The notes beneath the pieces are model-generated. The model was not told the origin of the DNA. It saw only the letters and a program-made list of their open reading frames with translations, and made no database searches. A stretch of DNA of 8,291 nt, taken from the NCBI GenBank assembly GCA_903914045.1, contig CAIWNO010000192.1, forward strand, positions 1 to 8,291, in the 5' to 3' direction. Source of the DNA: an uncultured bacterium. Its GTDB lineage: Bacteria; Planctomycetota; Phycisphaerae; Phycisphaerales; SM1A02. Below, in pieces: positions 5,734 to 8,291 of the stretch; positions within the stretch are counted from its first letter, which is position 1; each line of letters starts with the position of its first letter. The translations under genes and the position numbers were made by a program.

Positions 5734-7557
5734 ATGCCCGTTCTCTTCGCGGTCATCCCTGTCTATGACGAGCCGCACACGCTTGCGCAGTGTGTTGCCA
5801 ATGTCATGGCCGTGCAATTACCAGCGCAGTGGTCGCTGAAAGTGATTGTGGTGGACGACGCCAGCGGTAGCGACACAGCCACCGTGGCCGGTGAACTTGC
5901 CCAGCAGTATGAAGGCGCAAATTCGCAATTTCAGTTGCTCACGCACGCGGTCAATCTTGGCAAGGGCGCGGCGCTTCGCACTGGTTTTGCCGCGGCGTTG
6001 CAACAAGCCGGTGAGCATGATGCCATCATCACCCAAGATGGCGATTTAGAATATGACCCGAATGACTATCCCGCGCTGCTTGGCGCGCTTGGTCACGAGC
6101 CACTCTCGGCGGTCTTTGGCAATCGATGGGCGCACGCGCGTGGCGGCGGCGCGTGGCGAATTTTTCATGCGGCAGTCAATCGATTGCTGACATTCTTAAG
6201 CAATCAAATCACCGGGCTTGATATCAACGATATGGAAACTGGATACAAACTTTTTCGCGCGCCACTGCTGCGAAAAATTTTGCCGCTGCTCACGGAGGAT
6301 CGCTTTGGCATTGAGCCGCAGATAACCGCGGCTTTGGCGCGCGTGGGTGCGCGTGTGCGCGAAACGCCCATTCACTACGCGCCAAGAAATCGTGACAACG
6401 GAAAAAAAATCGGACCACTCGATGGCTTGCGAGCGCTGTGGGTGATCGCGCGTGAGCGCGTGCAACAGAATCCTGAATCAATCTCCGCGCAAAATCAGGC
6501 AAATCATAGGCAAATCAACTCGCCTATCAATTCTTCTTCAATGCAAGAGCGTCAACCAAGCTCATATCAAGGCGAGCATTCCTTGCCACCTTTGGCAACC
6601 ATGTCCGCCAAGAACACAGCGCGAAAAATTATTCTGCAAGTCGCGGGCTTCGCGCTGGGCGTGGCGCTGATCGCGTGGTGCGTGTGGGGCGCGGCCAAGG
6701 ACCCAGAGGGTTGGCAACGACTGCGGGAAGCATCAAACGTGTCCCTGATTGAACTTCTGATGTGCTCGCTCGGCAGCATCATTATCAGCGGACTTACATT
6801 TTGGATCGCGGCGCGGCCGGTGCAAAAGCTTGGCGTTCAAGACCAGCAATGGATCAACGCGTTGGCCAGTATGTTGAATTACGCGCCGGTGCGAATTGGA
6901 ATGTTCGTGCGCGCCGCGTACGCCATTAAGGTGGATCATCTTCGCGCGGTGGAACTTGTCGCATGGTTCGCATCGGTGGCGTTCACGTTTGTGGTGGCGT
7001 TGCTGGCCATCACGGCGGGTACATTGGCGTGGATTCAATTTGGCGCATGGACATTTTTTCCAACCTTGATCATCATCGCCATGCTTGGTGGATTCAGCGG
7101 GCGCTGGTGCGCCACGCTGAGCATGGTGCAGAAACGCGCCCAAGGTTTGGAACGACTCATCACCAATCCGATCGCGCTGTGGGGTTCCATCGCGCTGCAT
7201 ATTCTGGATTTATTTTTTGCCACAGGTCGCGTGCTGCTATCCATACAAATCCTTGGGTTGCAGCTGAATTTGGCTCAAGCTTGCTTAATTTCCATGGCGT
7301 CATTCGCCGCATCGCTAAACCCACTTGGCCGACTTGGATTTCGCGAAGCCGCGGTGGCGTTCACCGCCGGCGCGCTTTCCATTGGCGGACTGGCTGGAAT
7401 GGAAAATAAATTTCAAACACTGGCGGTTATTGAAAGCGCGGGCGAGGCGTTGGTGGCCATTCCTGTTGGCATGCTGGCGCTGTATCCAATTTGGAAACGT
7501 TTCAAAATTTCTAAACAAGCGCGCGCGCAAGCAGCCGCAGCGAATCTGAATGACTAA
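5734..7557 (+). CDS. Family 2 glycosyltransferase fused to a UPF0104/AglD-like flippase-type membrane domain
   Basis: This 607-residue protein has two parts. Residues 1-245 are a DPM1-like GT2 enzyme: FAVIPVYDE (5-13), VVDDAS (39-44), NLGKGAALRTGF (74-85), the metal-binding D-x-D as DGDLEYDP (102-109, with Gly where Ala is usual), NDMETGYKLFR (165-175), FGIEPQIT (191-198) and GKKIGPLDGLRAL (223-235). Such enzymes transfer sugars from nucleotide donors to polyprenyl phosphate. A polar, low-complexity linker (about 246-290) follows. Residues 298-590 are a multi-pass membrane domain of the LPG-synthase TM/UPF0104 type, with NYAPVRIGMFVRAAYA (382-397) and ASLNPLGRLGFREAAV (526-541), the latter matching the P-x-G-x-x-G-x-x-E family motif. 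Haloarchaeal AglD has a comparable order. A likely role is making or moving a lipid-linked sugar at the inner membrane. ATG 5734 is bounded by an in-frame stop at 5722. No clear Shine-Dalgarno is seen, so coupling to floA is likely. Sugar and acceptor are unknown. Confidence 0.88.
   Translation: MPVLFAVIPVYDEPHTLAQCVANVMAVQLPAQWSLKVIVVDDASGSDTATVAGELAQQYEGANSQFQLLTHAVNLGKGAALRTGFAAALQQAGEHDAIITQDGDLEYDPNDYPALLGALGHEPLSAVFGNRWAHARGGGAWRIFHAAVNRLLTFLSNQITGLDINDMETGYKLFRAPLLRKILPLLTEDRFGIEPQITAALARVGARVRETPIHYAPRNRDNGKKIGPLDGLRALWVIARERVQQNPESISAQNQANHRQINSPINSSSMQERQPSSYQGEHSLPPLATMSAKNTARKIILQVAGFALGVALIAWCVWGAAKDPEGWQRLREASNVSLIELLMCSLGSIIISGLTFWIAARPVQKLGVQDQQWINALASMLNYAPVRIGMFVRAAYAIKVDHLRAVELVAWFASVAFTFVVALLAITAGTLAWIQFGAWTFFPTLIIIAMLGGFSGRWCATLSMVQKRAQGLERLITNPIALWGSIALHILDLFFATGRVLLSIQILGLQLNLAQACLISMASFAASLNPLGRLGFREAAVAFTAGALSIGGLAGMENKFQTLAVIESAGEALVAIPVGMLALYPIWKRFKISKQARAQAAAANLND
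6497..6517 (+). repeat. Short direct repeat inside the linker of the fusion gene
   Basis: AGGCAAATCA occurs at 6497-6506 and again at 6508-6517, one base apart (period 11, so not a whole number of codons). The second copy starts within the hairpin ATAGGC (6506-6511) / GCCTAT (6522-6527). It lies in the AT-richer linker-coding stretch (25 of 60 bases G or C in 6481-6540, against 36 of 60 just before it). Confidence 0.5.
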
Positions 7558-8291
7558 GCCACTTCACGCGCAAGCGTTCACCCGCGGTGGCAAGCCACAC
7601 GGCGCGTCCACTTGTGCGATCGACTCGCCCTACCGCGACTTGCAAATCTAGAAGTGAAACGCTTTGCGCGCCTCGCCCTGCGGCGTGAAAGCGCGCCAAC
7701 CACAACGCTGTGAGCAGATTCACCAGAATCAATCCAAGCCCTTGGTCAATGGGCAATCCGTACAAACCAGATCCCCACGCACGACCTCCAAGAATGCTGG
7801 CGCGAATCCAGCGTTGCAATACATCATCCATGGCCGCGGCGTCTGGTTGTTGCAACATCACGGCGCACGATTGAACATCAAGCGAATGCGTTGACGAAAC
7901 ATGCGTCGCCGTCTTTTGTATTTGGACGTCGCCGTCAAATTGATTTGCAAATACTCCCGCCGTGTTTTCAAAGCGCGCGAAGTCAATTGAAGAAAATCCC
8001 GCGGTTTGCGGCGTAATTCCCTTGCCAGCGGCCCACTTGCGACTGCGTGACCACTGTCCAAACACCGACGCTACTTTGCCGCGCTTGATCAAGTCGCCAA
8101 TCTTGGGGTCTTCAATCCGCGTGAACACCGCTTGGCGCAATAATTTCCAGGCGCGCAGCGTTGGCGCAGGCCAATCCAATAAGGGCAACTCGTGTTCAAC
8201 CGCGTTGGTTAGCGTGCGCAACAGTTGCCGTAATTTTTCGCCGCGCATATTCGCCAAGTTCGACTGCAGGAGCGACGTGATCAACCACGCC
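7511..8291 (-). CDS. Protein of unknown function, start beyond window edge (partial)
   Basis: A minus-strand frame is open from the right edge to TAG at 7513-7511. A TTG at 8284-8282 could start a 257-residue protein, but the frame stays open to 8291 (reading A-W-L-I-T-S), so the gene probably begins outside. Codon use (GCG, GGC, CGC, TTG) matches the operon genes and no competing plus-strand frame covers the region, so I take it as real. The visible part, numbered from that TTG, begins with an amphipathic segment (MITSLLQSNLANMRGEKLRQ) and HELPLLDWPAP (31-41). A basic middle part and one hydrophobic stretch (LGLILVNLLTALWLARF, 183-199) follow, then a polar tail. No known family or catalytic motif was recognised. 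It is convergent with the glycosyltransferase fusion and overlaps its last 47 bases, so the two ends evolve together and antisense transcript overlap is expected. It may be a membrane-associated protein; nothing more can be claimed. Confidence 0.65.
   Translation of the reverse strand, partial: AWLITSLLQSNLANMRGEKLRQLLRTLTNAVEHELPLLDWPAPTLRAWKLLRQAVFTRIEDPKIGDLIKRGKVASVFGQWSRSRKWAAGKGITPQTAGFSSIDFARFENTAGVFANQFDGDVQIQKTATHVSSTHSLDVQSCAVMLQQPDAAAMDDVLQRWIRASILGGRAWGSGLYGLPIDQGLGLILVNLLTALWLARFHAAGRGAQSVSLLDLQVAVGRVDRTSGRAVWLATAGERLRVKWLSHSDSLRLLARALV

Noticed and set aside
7518..7530. GCGCGCGC run at the end of the fusion gene as a Z-DNA or recombination signal
   Set aside because: Similar GCGC runs recur all through the window because GCG and CGC are preferred codons.
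8282..8284. TTG as a certain start of the minus-strand gene
   Set aside because: The frame stays open to the window edge and no ribosome binding site can be judged from the seven bases left, so the gene is treated as partial.

Overview
The window most likely comes from a bacterium of the Planctomycetes/PVC group, possibly a Phycisphaerae-like lineage. This is inferred from gene content only: tandem single-gene type IV pilin-like (prepilin-type N-terminal) proteins with large hydrophilic bodies, a long ClpP-class NfeD protease, and a FloA protein with the longer variant of its middle region. No rRNA or marker gene is present to confirm it. Gene density is high. All confident genes but the last are on the + strand.

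Region 1 (1-2043) holds two paralogous pseudopilin-like genes. The first is cut at its 5' end by the window edge and lacks about 15 codons. The second is complete. Both are visibly less GC-rich than the rest of the window and share a motif near the C-terminal third (E-W-x-G-N-L-C-F/Y-x-D-N/D-H-I). A clean hairpin terminator at 2071-2098 closes this unit.

Region 2 (2178-7557) looks like one membrane-microdomain operon. It contains a long NfeD protease with a Ser/Lys dyad, a short NfeD protein overlapping it by ATGA, floA (flotillin-like) after a 160-base structured gap, and 13 bases later a 607-residue fusion of a family 2 glycosyltransferase to a UPF0104/AglD-like multi-pass membrane domain. 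NfeD proteins are established partners of flotillin/stomatin proteins, so the first three genes form a recognised module. The glycosyltransferase-flippase fusion suggests that lipid-linked sugar metabolism is tied to the flotillin domains. That link is inference and is the most interesting point in the window.

Region 3 (7511-8291) is a minus-strand gene of unknown function, convergent with the fusion gene and overlapping its end by 47 bases. It runs off the right edge of the window.

No rRNA, tRNA, CRISPR array, insertion sequence or phage gene was seen. No stretch longer than about 160 bases lacks a gene.
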